A stretch of DNA of 59,837 nucleotides, taken from contig JAHIFE010000187.1 in the NCBI GenBank assembly GCA_018901125.1, positions 1 through 59,837 of the forward strand. The letters are read 5' to 3'. The DNA is from Pseudomonadota bacterium. Lineage in GTDB: Bacteria > Desulfobacterota > Desulfobacteria > Desulfobacterales > RPRI01. How positions within the stretch are numbered: the stretch's first letter is position 1; every line of letters starts with the position of its first letter. Both the position numbers and the translations under genes were made by a program. Shown here in pieces: positions 8,127 to 17,451 of the stretch. Under the pieces are notes generated by a model that saw only the letters and a list, made by a program, of their open reading frames with translations, had not been told where the DNA came from and made no database searches.

Positions 8127-9839
8127 TCAATACAAGTTTTTATGCGTTCTGGTTCTTTTTGATGTTATAAATTTTTTCAGATTATCTTTTTTTGATATAT
8201 CTTTTTCCACATAAATTTTATTATTATTAAAAGGATTAACTTGTGTATAATACATTAAAGTCGAATATGTTGAAGGAGTAGGAGTAAAAACCTGGACCTG
8301 TTCGGTATTGATTTTTAACCTGTTTGATATAAAAGACTTCATTTTGTTTATTTCATCTTCATTGCATCCGGGATGGGACACCATGAAATAGTAAGTAAGA
8401 TACTGCTCTTTCCCTGCTTCTTCTGTGTACTTATAAAATTTGTCAACAAACTCAATAAGTGATTTTGTTCCCGGCTTTCCCATCAGATTCAGAATTTTAT
8501 CTTCGGTATGTTCGGGTGCAATTTTAAGCTGGCCTGATATATGATGCAGTATTATCTCTTTTAAATACTTTTCACCATTTATTTTGTCGTCAAGCAGAAG
8601 ATCATATCTTAAGCCCGATGATATAAATATTTTTTTGATACCGTTTATTTTTCTTAAATTTTTAAGCAGATTTATCTGCTTTTGGTGATCGGGTTTTAAC
8701 ATTGAACAGATTTTAGGATATATGCATCGTTTATCGGTACAGCTTCCGCTTGAAAGCTTTTTTTCGCATTCAAATCCATACATGTTTGCCGTAGGTCCAC
8801 CAACATCAAGAATATATCCCTTGAAATCAGGATGTGCGGCCAAAAGTTTTGCTTCTCTGATAATTGATTTTTCACTTCTCCAGCTTACCGTTGTTCCTTC
8901 ATGTACTGAAATAGCGCAAAAATTACACTCACCATAGCATCCCCTGTGAGTTGGAATTGAAAATTTGATTGTATCAAGAGCCCTTACCTGTCCTAACTGT
9001 TTATAATAGGGATGCAAATCTCTTTCAAAATCCATATCGTAAATAGCGTCAAGCTCTTCTGATAGAATATATGGTGCAGGGGGATTATGAACAAGATATC
9101 TTAAATCATGCTTCTGATACATGCCGTTTGCTTTTAAATGATCGTTGTTTTTGTAGAAAACATTGAACATTTCAATGAATGCGTTTTTATCGGAAAGTAA
9201 ATCATTGAATGAACAAAGTTTGATATAACCTTCGCGGGGTTTGTTCGATATATAGCAGATGCCGGGTATGTCTTTTGTGTCACTGCCATCCTTAAGCCTT
9301 TTTGCCAGCTCTACCGTAGTTTTCTCGCCCATACCATAAACAATATAATCGGCTTTAGCATCAAATATTATGGATTTACGTAAACGGTTTGACCAGAAAT
9401 CATAGTGTGGTATTCGTCTCAGACTCGCTTCTATTCCACCAAGAACAAGAGGTTTTGTATTTTTAAAATATTGTCTTACAAGATTTGAATAAACAATTAC
9501 AGCGCGATCCGGGCGGCGTGTATTATTTCCGCCGGGCGTATAATCGTCTTTTTTTCTTCTTTTTTTTGAGGCGGTATAGTTTGCAACCATGGAATCTATG
9601 CATCCGCCTGTAATACCCCAAAAAAGCCCGGGTTCGCCCAGGCGGCTGATATCCGTTTTTGAATTTATATCAGGCTGAGCAATGATTCCGACGCGAAAAC
9701 CTTCTTTAATCAGCAATTTTCCGATTAAGGATACTCCCACAAAGGGGCTGTCAATATAGCTGTCTCCTGTAACAAGAATGATATCCAGCGAATTCCATCC
9801 AAGTTTTTTAACTTCTTCTTTTGTTGTTGGAATAAACAT
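8127..9839 (-). CDS. ygiQ: YgiQ-family radical SAM protein
   Basis: The 570-residue protein opens with the family start MFIPTTKEEVKKLGW and contains TGDSYIDSPFVGVSLIG. The [4Fe-4S] and S-adenosylmethionine site is the triad C301-x3-C305-x2-C308 in the context HRGCYGECNFCAI. A B12-binding-like N-terminal part and the radical SAM barrel are both present. The family is widespread (UPF0313), but its reaction is not established. It is somewhat shorter than many YgiQ proteins, which carry a longer disordered C-terminal tail. GGAG lies about 10 nt before the ATG. The gene is divergent from the ClpX-like gene that opens the haem cluster, with only 64 bp between the two starts. Confidence 0.92.
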   Translation of the reverse strand: MFIPTTKEEVKKLGWNSLDIILVTGDSYIDSPFVGVSLIGKLLIKEGFRVGIIAQPDINSKTDISRLGEPGLFWGITGGCIDSMVANYTASKKRRKKDDYTPGGNNTRRPDRAVIVYSNLVRQYFKNTKPLVLGGIEASLRRIPHYDFWSNRLRKSIIFDAKADYIVYGMGEKTTVELAKRLKDGSDTKDIPGICYISNKPREGYIKLCSFNDLLSDKNAFIEMFNVFYKNNDHLKANGMYQKHDLRYLVHNPPAPYILSEELDAIYDMDFERDLHPYYKQLGQVRALDTIKFSIPTHRGCYGECNFCAISVHEGTTVSWRSEKSIIREAKLLAAHPDFKGYILDVGGPTANMYGFECEKKLSSGSCTDKRCIYPKICSMLKPDHQKQINLLKNLRKINGIKKIFISSGLRYDLLLDDKINGEKYLKEIILHHISGQLKIAPEHTEDKILNLMGKPGTKSLIEFVDKFYKYTEEAGKEQYLTYYFMVSHPGCNEDEINKMKSFISNRLKINTEQVQVFTPTPSTYSTLMYYTQVNPFNNNKIYVEKDISKKDNLKKFITSKRTRTHKNLY

Positions 9840-9903
9840 ATAAATACAACTCCATCAATTCTGACGCTTGCTTTTTGATTTGCCCGTGATTATACTCAAA
9901 AAT

Positions 9904-11682
9904 ATGAAAACGATAAACGAAAAAATACCAAATTATGAAGAAATTGAAAAAGAGATCGGCAGCTTTCTATCAAAAAAGTTTGGAGGGACTGTCAGGCTTG
10001 CTTCTGCTGCACCCATAACTCAAGAGGAGGAGACCGAACATATAGGTTCTTTAGGTAAGAATGACAAGAAATTAAATTTTGATTTGAAACCGGAGAGCCT
10101 TATCTCTTATCTCGACCAGTATATAATCAAGCAGGATGATGCAAAGGCTGTACTTGCCACAAAAATATGCACACATTACAACCGCATCAAAACTTTCAAT
10201 TCATATCCCGATCTTGCAGATGACATGTTTTGCGGCATAAAAAACAATGTCCTGATGCTTGGCCCTACCGGTGTGGGCAAGACCTACATGATAAAATTAA
10301 TCGCAAAAAAGGTAGGAGTTCCATTTGTAAAGGGTGATGCCACAAAATTCAGTGAAACAGGGTATGTGGGCGGAGATGTTGAAGACCTTGTCAGGGATCT
10401 TGTAAGGGAAGCCGACGATAATATTGAACTGGCCCAATACGGAATAATATATATAGACGAAATAGATAAGATTGCATCAAGCCATAATTTAATCGGAGCC
10501 GATGTTTCACGAACCGGGGTTCAGCGCGCTTTATTAAAACCGCTTGAAGAGACGGAAGTGGATCTGAAGGTGCCTCATGATCCGATTTCCATGATGCAGG
10601 AAATCGAGCGATTCCGCAGAACAGGCAAAAAAAACAGGCGGGTTGTAAATACCAGGAACATTCTTTTTATAGTAAGCGGAGCTTTTTTTGATCTTGCCAA
10701 GATAATTCAAAAACGTATTGCAAACAATAGTATCGGTTTTGGCTCAACAACTCCAAAAACAAAAAGCTATGCCAATGTGCTAAAGCATGTAAAGTCTGAA
10801 GATCTTATTGAATTCGGATTTGAATCCGAGTTTGTCGGCCGTCTGCCTGTAAGAGCTGTCTTGGAGGATTTAAACGAGAACGATCTTTTTGATATATTAA
10901 GAAATCCGAATAATCCCATAATCCTTGGGAAAAAACTGGATTTTGCGGCATATGGAATTGACATCAAATTTGAAGAAAAAGCCCTGCGGATTCTTGCAAA
11001 TCGTGCTTTCGACGAAAACATTGGTGCCAGAGGACTGGTTAGCGCTATAGAAAAAGCACTTATTGTATTCGAGAGATATCTTCCTTCAACAACGATAAAA
11101 AAATTCCCCGTTACTGAATATGCAGTTGAAAACCCGAAAACCTATCTTGAAAGCATTCTGTCGGCCCATAATGAACAACAGGAAAAGCAATACTCAGACG
11201 ATTTTGACAGTTTTGTCGAGCAGGAAAAAGATTTTATAAAAAAATATCTGGTTACAAATAAAAATTCTCTTTCACAAAGATATAATCTCACGCTGACGCA
11301 ATCGCGCATAAATCTGATATCCGATTATTATTCATCTCATATTATGGATGTTGGCGTTATCATTCAAAAGATAAAAACATTATGTGATGAAATAAAAAAT
11401 TTCGAATTAAAATTTTTCAAAAACCATGATATAAATATAGTCATTGAAGATGATGCAATTGATTTTACCCTGGAACAGGTTATAAGCTCTTCCATTAAGC
11501 CTGAAGATATTTATAATATGCTGAGTATAAATTTTGAGTATGGTTTGAAACTGATCAGAGAAAAAACAGGGAAAAACCGTTTTTTCATAACACGCCAAGC
11601 CTTTATGGATCCCGATGCTTATATCAGCAATATATTAAAAAACGGTCTGGGCGGAACCGAAAAAAAACCGGAAGGGTCTTAA
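9904..11682 (+). CDS. ClpX-like AAA+ ATPase lacking the zinc-binding domain
   Basis: The 592-residue protein has a ClpX-type AAA+ core: Walker A GPTGVGKT at 120-127, Walker B IIYIDEID ending near 188, and sensor-2 GARGL at 375-379. The N-terminal four-Cys zinc domain of ClpX is absent and replaced by a charged segment. An IGF tripeptide is present at 278-280, where ClpX has its ClpP-docking loop, so it may still pair with ClpP. About 180 extra residues follow the core, mostly helical, with no recognised domain. I chose ATG at 9904; a TTG 36 nt upstream is less likely, although neither has a strong ribosome site. The stop is 8 nt before ahbC, which suggests one transcript. Confidence 0.82.
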   Translation: MKTINEKIPNYEEIEKEIGSFLSKKFGGTVRLASAAPITQEEETEHIGSLGKNDKKLNFDLKPESLISYLDQYIIKQDDAKAVLATKICTHYNRIKTFNSYPDLADDMFCGIKNNVLMLGPTGVGKTYMIKLIAKKVGVPFVKGDATKFSETGYVGGDVEDLVRDLVREADDNIELAQYGIIYIDEIDKIASSHNLIGADVSRTGVQRALLKPLEETEVDLKVPHDPISMMQEIERFRRTGKKNRRVVNTRNILFIVSGAFFDLAKIIQKRIANNSIGFGSTTPKTKSYANVLKHVKSEDLIEFGFESEFVGRLPVRAVLEDLNENDLFDILRNPNNPIILGKKLDFAAYGIDIKFEEKALRILANRAFDENIGARGLVSAIEKALIVFERYLPSTTIKKFPVTEYAVENPKTYLESILSAHNEQQEKQYSDDFDSFVEQEKDFIKKYLVTNKNSLSQRYNLTLTQSRINLISDYYSSHIMDVGVIIQKIKTLCDEIKNFELKFFKNHDINIVIEDDAIDFTLEQVISSSIKPEDIYNMLSINFEYGLKLIREKTGKNRFFITRQAFMDPDAYISNILKNGLGGTEKKPEGS

Positions 11683-11690
11683 ATTACAAA

Positions 11691-12869
11691 ATGATAGGCA
11701 TATCCAAATTATATTGCGGCACAGTAGAGCCGTCGGATACTCTTCGCTACAATCGTTCTTCTTCACAGCTTCCATCACATCTTTTACAGTTTTCATCAGA
11801 TAAGAAACCTGTTGTTGTCTGGAATGTTACAAGACAATGCAATTTAAAATGCATACACTGCTATGCGCATGCTAAAAGCAGACCTGTTGATGATGAACTT
11901 TCAACCGCAGACGGAATAAAACTTATTGATGATCTTGCTCAGTTTCAAGTGCCGGTAATCCTGTTTTCAGGTGGTGAGCCTTTGATGCGAAAGGATCTTT
12001 CCGAACTTGCCGGCTACGCCGTTAAAAAAGGAATGCGAGCAGTAATATCTACCAATGGAACGCTTATTACAGAACAAACCGCAAAGATATTAAAAGAAGT
12101 GGGTCTTTCATATGTCGGAATTAGTCTTGATGGCATGGAAGAGATAAATGATCGTTTCAGAGGAGTAAAAGGCGCTTTTAAACAGGCTATGGAAGGCATA
12201 AGAAATTGCATGGATGCCGGGATCAAAGTCGGGTTGCGATTTACTGTCAATAAATACAATTTTGATGAAATACCGAAAATATTCAATCTGCTTGAAGAGA
12301 TGGAAATCCCGCGCGTATGTTTTTATCATCTTGTCTATGCAGGCCGGGGCTCAAAGCTTGTAGAAGAAGATCTTTCCCATAGTCAAACAAGGTCAGCGGT
12401 TGACACAATAATCGATCTTACCCAAAAGCTTTTTGACAAGGGAATTCAAAAAGAAGTACTTACGGTTGATAACCATTCGGATGGCCCCTACATTTATTTA
12501 AGGCTTTTAAAAGAAAATCCAAAAAGAGCAGGGGAGGTTCTTGAGCTTCTCAAGATGAATGAAGGGAACAACTCGGGAAGAGGCATCGGATGTGTAAGCT
12601 GGAATGGTGATGTTCATGCAGACCAGTTCTGGCGTCACCACAGCTTTGGAAATATAAAGGAAAGACCGTTTTCGCAAATATGGACTGATCCATCAGATCC
12701 TTTATTAAAACAGCTTAAAGAGAAAAAAAATCATGTAAAAGGAAGATGCGCTACTTGCAGGTGGCTTGATATATGTGCCGGAAATTTCAGGGTCCGCGCT
12801 GAAGCCATAACCGGCGATGTCTGGGCGCCTGATCCGGCATGCTATCTAACCGATCAGGAAATATCCTGA
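11691..12869 (+). CDS. ahbC: 12,18-didecarboxysiroheme deacetylase AhbC (radical SAM)
   Basis: AhbC removes the two acetate side chains of 12,18-didecarboxysiroheme to give Fe-coproporphyrin III in the siroheme-dependent haem route of sulfate reducers and archaea. The N terminus MIGISKLYCGTVEPSD is characteristic. The radical SAM cluster ligands are C50-x3-C54-x2-C57 in TRQCNLKCIHC, followed by SGGEP for SAM binding. A C-terminal Cys region (GCVSWNGDV, CATCRWLDICAGN, DPACYL) should hold an auxiliary Fe-S cluster. The gene follows the ClpX-like gene after 8 nt and precedes hemB and ahbD. The siroheme decarboxylase genes ahbA/ahbB are not in this window. Confidence 0.9.
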   Translation: MIGISKLYCGTVEPSDTLRYNRSSSQLPSHLLQFSSDKKPVVVWNVTRQCNLKCIHCYAHAKSRPVDDELSTADGIKLIDDLAQFQVPVILFSGGEPLMRKDLSELAGYAVKKGMRAVISTNGTLITEQTAKILKEVGLSYVGISLDGMEEINDRFRGVKGAFKQAMEGIRNCMDAGIKVGLRFTVNKYNFDEIPKIFNLLEEMEIPRVCFYHLVYAGRGSKLVEEDLSHSQTRSAVDTIIDLTQKLFDKGIQKEVLTVDNHSDGPYIYLRLLKENPKRAGEVLELLKMNEGNNSGRGIGCVSWNGDVHADQFWRHHSFGNIKERPFSQIWTDPSDPLLKQLKEKKNHVKGRCATCRWLDICAGNFRVRAEAITGDVWAPDPACYLTDQEIS

Positions 12870-12881
12870 TAAACAGAATAG

Positions 12882-12925
12882 CGAATTTCAAATAACGAAT
12901 TTCGAATAGCGGGAATCGATGTTCT
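12882..12925. repeat. GCGAAT-TTCGAA-rich dispersed repeat
   Basis: An AT-rich stretch is built of repeated AGCGAATTTC, AACGAATTTC and GAATAGCG blocks. Related sequence occurs after hemB (about 13958-13985) and between ilvC and cimA (about 50655-50706). In each case it fills a gap between co-directional biosynthetic genes. Confidence 0.5.
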
Positions 12926-12962
12926 TTGTTCGATATATGAACCAAAAACAAGGAGTATTTGT

Positions 12963-13940
12963 ATGCTGTTTCCGGATTACAGGCCGAGACGTTTAAGACA
13001 AAAAGAGGCTTTCCGTAAATTGATACGCGAAACCGAGCTTAGCGTAAATGACTTTATTCTTCCACTTTTTGCTATAGGCGGCAAGGGAGTTAAAAACCCC
13101 ATACTGTCAATGCCGGGCCATTTTCACTTTTCAATTGAGAATCTGGTGGAAATTTGCAGACAAGCCTATGATCTGGGTATACCGGCTATAATGCTTTTTG
13201 GAATACCGGATAAGAAAGACCTTCTTGGAACCGGTGCATATTCAAAAGACGGAATTGTTCAAAAGGCAGTAAAAACCATAAAAAACAAGCTTCCCGAACT
13301 TGCTGTGATAACCGATGTGTGCCTTTGCCAGTATACGGATCACGGCCATTGCGGAATTGTAAACGGAAATACTGTAGACAATGATGCAACACTTGAGCTT
13401 CTTGCCAAAATTGCCCTGTCACATGCAAAAGCAGGCGCCGATATGGTGGCCCCTTCGGATATGATGGACGGACGGGTAGCCGAAATCCGCGATACGCTTG
13501 ATGAAAACGGTTTCAGTAACATCCCGATAATGTCGTATTCGGCTAAATACTGCTCGGCGTATTACGGCCCTTTCAGAAGTGCTGCCGATTCCGCTCCAAA
13601 ATTCGGAGACCGCAGATCATACCAGATGGATCCTGCAAACGGGCTTGAGGCCATCCGCGAAGTTACTATGGATATCGGAGAGGGAGCCGATATAATTATG
13701 ATAAAACCGGCCTTGCCCTATCTTGATATTATATACCGGGTCAGGCAGGAGATTGATCTTCCGATTGCGGCATATAATGTCAGCGGTGAATTTTCCATGA
13801 TAAAAGCAGCCGAAAAAATGGGATGGATCGACGGGAAAAAAGTCATGATGGAAACCTTAACTTCTATTAAAAGGGCAGGCGCTGACATGATACTTACCTA
13901 TTTTGCCATTGAAGCAGCAAATGAATTATTAAAAAAATAG
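12963..13940 (+). CDS. hemB: delta-aminolevulinic acid dehydratase (porphobilinogen synthase)
   Basis: HemB condenses two 5-aminolevulinate molecules into porphobilinogen, the first common tetrapyrrole intermediate. The 325-residue length is normal. Schiff-base lysines are visible at K195 (SYSAKYCSAYYGPFR) and K248 (MIKPALPYLD). Cys120, Cys122 and Cys130 in VCLCQYTDHGHC form the catalytic zinc site, so this is a zinc-type enzyme. AAGGAG precedes the ATG by about 9 nt. It sits between ahbC and ahbD, with gaps of about 90 and 50 bp. It supplies precursor for siroheme, haem and probably B12. Confidence 0.96.
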   Translation: MLFPDYRPRRLRQKEAFRKLIRETELSVNDFILPLFAIGGKGVKNPILSMPGHFHFSIENLVEICRQAYDLGIPAIMLFGIPDKKDLLGTGAYSKDGIVQKAVKTIKNKLPELAVITDVCLCQYTDHGHCGIVNGNTVDNDATLELLAKIALSHAKAGADMVAPSDMMDGRVAEIRDTLDENGFSNIPIMSYSAKYCSAYYGPFRSAADSAPKFGDRRSYQMDPANGLEAIREVTMDIGEGADIIMIKPALPYLDIIYRVRQEIDLPIAAYNVSGEFSMIKAAEKMGWIDGKKVMMETLTSIKRAGADMILTYFAIEAANELLKK

Positions 13941-13991
13941 AAAAACATACAGCACTTTGATATTCGCTTTTCGATATACGAACCTTACGCT

Positions 13992-15101
13992 ATGAATGAT
14001 AAACCGAATCACCACAAACATCCGGGGGGAGAGAGCAATGCTTCTTCCCTGCGCCTTGTTGCCTGGGAGATTACAAGAAATTGCAATCTTGCCTGCATTC
14101 ATTGCCGTGCTTCCGCATTAAATACTTCCTATACAGGAGAGCTTGACACTAAAGCATCTTTTAAGCTTATTGATCAAATAGCAGCTGTAGGAGAGCCTAT
14201 AGTTATACTTACAGGAGGAGAGCCTTTATTACGGCCTGATATTTTCGATATCACAGGCTATGGAACAAAAAAAGGCTTAAGAATGGTAATGGCTCCAAAC
14301 GGTACGCTGATAACCGGACCCATAGCAAAAAGAATGGTCGATTCCGGAATAAAAAGAATAAGCATAAGTCTGGACGGACCTTCAAAGGACAGCCATGACA
14401 GTTTCAGAGGTGTAAACGGCGCTTTTGAGGCAGCTATACGTGGGATTGGTTTTGCCAAAGATGCTGGGCTTGAATTTCAAATTAATACTACAATTACCAA
14501 GCTTAACTTTAAATATATCCAGCAAATCCAGGAGCTGGCTGTAAACCTTGGTGCAGTAGCACACCATATATTTCTGCTTGTTCCGACAGGCAGGGGAAAA
14601 TATATTATTGAGCATGAAATCTCAGCCGATGAGTATGAGAAAACATTAAACTGGTTTTATGATCAGCGCAATAAAACATCTTTGCAGCTTAAAGCAACAT
14701 GTGCTCCGCATTATTACCGCATACTAAGACAAAGGGCAAAACAGGAAGGTAAATCAATCAATTTTGAATCTTTCGGCCTGGATGCTGTCACAAGAGGATG
14801 CCTCGGCGGAACCGGCTTTTGTTTTATTTCTCATATTGGTATTGTTCAGCCCTGCGGATTTTTAAATATTGATTGCGGTAATGTTACAAAGGATTCCTTT
14901 GATAAAATATGGAATTCATCTGAAGTCTTTCTTTCTTTAAGAAATTTTGATAAGCTTAAAGGCAAATGCGGTATATGTGAATTCAAAAGAGTTTGCGGAG
15001 GCTGCCGGGCGAGAGCCTATGAGGAAACCGGTGATTTTATGGCGCAAGAACCCCTTTGTAGTTATGAGCCAAAAAAATCGACAGTAAGTGATGATATTTA
15101 A
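13992..15101 (+). CDS. ahbD: Fe-coproporphyrin III decarboxylase AhbD (radical SAM haem synthase)
   Basis: AhbD performs the last step of the siroheme-dependent route, converting two propionates of Fe-coproporphyrin III to vinyl groups to give haem b. The radical SAM cluster ligands are C31-x3-C35-x2-C38 (TRNCNLACIHC), with TGGEP following. The C-terminal SPASM-like region has CLGG, QPCGFL, CGICEFKRVCGGCRARA and a final PLC, fitting a second Fe-S cluster. It is homologous to the AhbC encoded two genes upstream. No strong ribosome site is seen before the ATG at 13992. Gene order ahbC-hemB-ahbD supports the assignment. Confidence 0.9.
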   Translation: MNDKPNHHKHPGGESNASSLRLVAWEITRNCNLACIHCRASALNTSYTGELDTKASFKLIDQIAAVGEPIVILTGGEPLLRPDIFDITGYGTKKGLRMVMAPNGTLITGPIAKRMVDSGIKRISISLDGPSKDSHDSFRGVNGAFEAAIRGIGFAKDAGLEFQINTTITKLNFKYIQQIQELAVNLGAVAHHIFLLVPTGRGKYIIEHEISADEYEKTLNWFYDQRNKTSLQLKATCAPHYYRILRQRAKQEGKSINFESFGLDAVTRGCLGGTGFCFISHIGIVQPCGFLNIDCGNVTKDSFDKIWNSSEVFLSLRNFDKLKGKCGICEFKRVCGGCRARAYEETGDFMAQEPLCSYEPKKSTVSDDI

Positions 15102-15159
15102 TTTCCTGTAATAGATTCATCAACTATAAACATAAACCAACAGAAAAAAGGTGAATGAT

Positions 15160-15768
15160 ATGAAAATCAAGTCTCTTATGATACCTGATCCGATAACTAT
15201 TACGGAAAAGTCATCAATAACCGAAGCAATTGATCTGATGAAGGTCAATTCCATACGTCACCTGCCTGTTGTCGGCAAAAATAAAACGCTAAAAGGATTT
15301 ATCACACTTTCCGTTTTAAAACAGGGCCTCGTTCAATCCATGATCGGAGCATTATCTCTAACTGATTTAATTATTAAAAACCCTATAACTGTAAGTCCCG
15401 ATGAAGATATCGAAATAGCTGCCCAGAAAATATACAAGAATAAAATCGGAGGTGTTCCGGTTGTTGAAAAAAACAAGCTCGTCGGTATAATAACAGTCAC
15501 AGATATTTTAGGAGCGTTTATAAATATGATGGGTCTGTTAACGGCAAGCTCCCGTATAGATGTGATAGTTGGTGATAAGAAGGACTCTTTCAATAAAGCT
15601 ATCCAGATTATTCAGGAAATGGGCGGTGATATTATAAGCGTTGGAATGACCGCAAACCGTAAGGGATCAAAAAGAACGTATTATTTTCGCCTTTCTGCCT
15701 GTCAAACAGATAGCATCAGAAGCGCTTTGGAAAAAGAAGGATTTAAAGTGGAAAGTGCTATTGATTGA
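15160..15768 (+). CDS. CBS-domain pair protein (AcuB-like)
   Basis: The 202-residue protein consists of two CBS motifs (IPDPITITEKSSITEAIDLM, then NPITVSPDEDIEIAAQKIY) and a C-terminal ACT-like segment of about 65 residues. Such proteins bind adenine nucleotides and act as regulators; the partner is unknown. I chose ATG at 15160, with AAGGTG in front; the GTG 9 nt upstream is part of that ribosome site. It follows ahbD by about 60 bp, so it may sense energy state for the haem cluster or simply ride along on the transcript. Confidence 0.8.
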   Translation: MKIKSLMIPDPITITEKSSITEAIDLMKVNSIRHLPVVGKNKTLKGFITLSVLKQGLVQSMIGALSLTDLIIKNPITVSPDEDIEIAAQKIYKNKIGGVPVVEKNKLVGIITVTDILGAFINMMGLLTASSRIDVIVGDKKDSFNKAIQIIQEMGGDIISVGMTANRKGSKRTYYFRLSACQTDSIRSALEKEGFKVESAID

Positions 15769-16077
15769 TTAAATAGTAAAATATATTTTATTTCTGATTT
15801 TGTGCAAATGTTTCTGTGCATTTTTCCCTCCATATATTGCCTGTTGACCATTTATAACTTGACATAATCTTACTGCAAATAGTATGAATTATGCGAATTT
15901 CCGAATTATTTATAGTTCTTTCATGAATATCCGGTTTTGATCAGGCACAGATAGTAGAAACAGATTAAACGCTTAAGTCTTTAGAAAACCGTGCCGATAT
16001 TTTTATTTGGTTCAAATTCAAAATCTAAAAACAGACACGAAAACTTTGAACACCTTTTATTCGTTATGTTGCAGCTC

Positions 16078-16130
16078 GGGGGAGGGGCATATGAATAGCA
16101 GGAAAATAGAGATCGTTATATACCCCTCCC
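16078..16130 (+). other. inverted repeat GGGAGGGG...CCCCTCCC in a gene-free region
   Basis: Arms GGGAGGGGCATAT and ATATACCCCTCCC pair over 13 positions with one mismatch, around a loop of about 26 nt. No T-run follows. It lies in the 570-bp gap 15769-16339, which otherwise holds only the 43-bp palindrome at 16218 and no coding sequence I can support. It could be a structured RNA or a protein-binding site. Confidence 0.4.
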
Positions 16131-16217
16131 TTGGCTGATTACAGCATCCGACCCAAATATCAATCAAAGAAATAATAAATGTATTTATATGGTTATGGAT
16201 GTTACGCAAAATTATAT

Positions 16218-16260
16218 GAGCCAGTTTCAAAACGTTTCTGAAACGTTTTGAAACTGGCTC
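16218..16260. mobile_element. 43-bp palindromic deletion derivative of the MITE-like family
   Basis: This is a near-perfect palindrome with 21-bp arms and one central base, starting GAGCCAGTTTCAAAACG and ending with its complement. It equals the two termini of the 142-bp elements joined with the interior lost. It is flanked by the direct 4-bp duplication ATAT (16214-16217 and 16261-16264), so it probably inserted as such or lost its interior in place. The strong hairpin could also block transcription toward the envelope genes that follow. Confidence 0.8.
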
Positions 16261-16339
16261 ATATAAATAACAAATTCTTATAGAGCAGTAAGGGTTGTTT
16301 GGCAGGCATCATTTCAAAACAAAATGAAGCTTGCGAAAT

Positions 16340-17431
16340 ATGAATATGAAAAATAAAAAAATAAATGTGTTATTCATTTTTGTTGTTTCTGTTTTATTTT
16401 TATTTCCCACAAGTCTTACCGCAGGTGTAATTGTAACAGCCAAAGGGGTAAGCTTCTTTGAGCCGGGAAGAGAGGTTATAGCAAGGGAAAAAGCCATTGA
16501 TGAAGCTAAAAGAGCCGCTCTCGAACAGGCAATTGGTTCTGCTATTGAATCAAGCACAACCGTTGAGAATTTCGTTGTTATAAAAGACCAGATTTTAAGC
16601 CGTACAGCCGGGTATCTGAAAAACATAAAGGTGATCGAAGAAAAAAAAACCGAAATGGGCACCTTTGAGGTTAAAATCGAAGCAGATGTTGAAACCTTGG
16701 CGATGGTTGAAGACCTTGACAGATTCAAAAAAGTATTAAGCTGGCAAAAAAATCCCCGCATAAGCATCGTAATAGATAAAGATACAGACAACAATTATCT
16801 TCCGGCAGCCAAAAAATCCGCGTCCATTCTTGCCGATAAATTCAAACAGGGTGGTTTTACAGTTTTTAAATACGCTAAGGAGCAGGAATCGCAGATGGGC
16901 CTTTTGGTTAGTCTATCCCTTGAGCTTTCTTCAAATCGGTCTTCATACCAGAATATAGATCTTTTGGTAAATGAAATCAGTCTAAGTGCAAACATCTACC
17001 GTCCTGATGACGGTGAGATATTAGGCACATCCAGCGCAGTAAAATCTCTACCCGGAGAAAATAAACTCAAGGTTCTTGATGAAGGAGCAAAATACTGCAT
17101 TGATTCAATCTGGACTGATCTTCGGAGTAAACTTGTAAAGGTATGGGAAAAAGAGCTTTACTGTGAAAGAGATATAAGCATGATTATAAAAAAGATTCCT
17201 TCTCATGAAAAAGCTATTGAAATATCTAATATATTTAAATCTGATGTAAGCGGAATACTTGATATGAACCTTGCTGGTTTTAAAAACGGTAGCGCAGAAT
17301 ATAATATCAAATATAAAGGCTGGCCGGAACAACTGTTAAATGAAATGCAAATGTCATATTTTAAAAGAAAATATTTTAATTCGACGATTGAAAAAGTTGA
17401 AGCAAATAAAATAATTATAAAAATGAATTAA
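16340..17431 (+). CDS. exported FlgT-N / LPP20-like protein
   Basis: The 363-residue protein has a signal peptide (VLFIFVVSVLFLFPTSLTAG) and an N-terminal domain with the pattern VTAKGVSFFEPG, then AREKAIDEAKRAALEQAIG and LSRTAGYLKNIKV. This is the LPP20/FlgT N-terminal fold seen in bacterial envelope proteins. The following half contains two more alpha/beta segments without clear names. There is no lipobox Cys. ATG codons at 16340 and 16346 are both possible and the ribosome site is weak. The next gene starts 20 nt downstream, so the three envelope genes probably form an operon. No flagellar genes are in the window, so a flagellar role is not implied. Confidence 0.7.
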   Translation: MNMKNKKINVLFIFVVSVLFLFPTSLTAGVIVTAKGVSFFEPGREVIAREKAIDEAKRAALEQAIGSAIESSTTVENFVVIKDQILSRTAGYLKNIKVIEEKKTEMGTFEVKIEADVETLAMVEDLDRFKKVLSWQKNPRISIVIDKDTDNNYLPAAKKSASILADKFKQGGFTVFKYAKEQESQMGLLVSLSLELSSNRSSYQNIDLLVNEISLSANIYRPDDGEILGTSSAVKSLPGENKLKVLDEGAKYCIDSIWTDLRSKLVKVWEKELYCERDISMIIKKIPSHEKAIEISNIFKSDVSGILDMNLAGFKNGSAEYNIKYKGWPEQLLNEMQMSYFKRKYFNSTIEKVEANKIIIKMN

Positions 17432-17451
17432 TAAGCAATTGGAGGCGGGGT

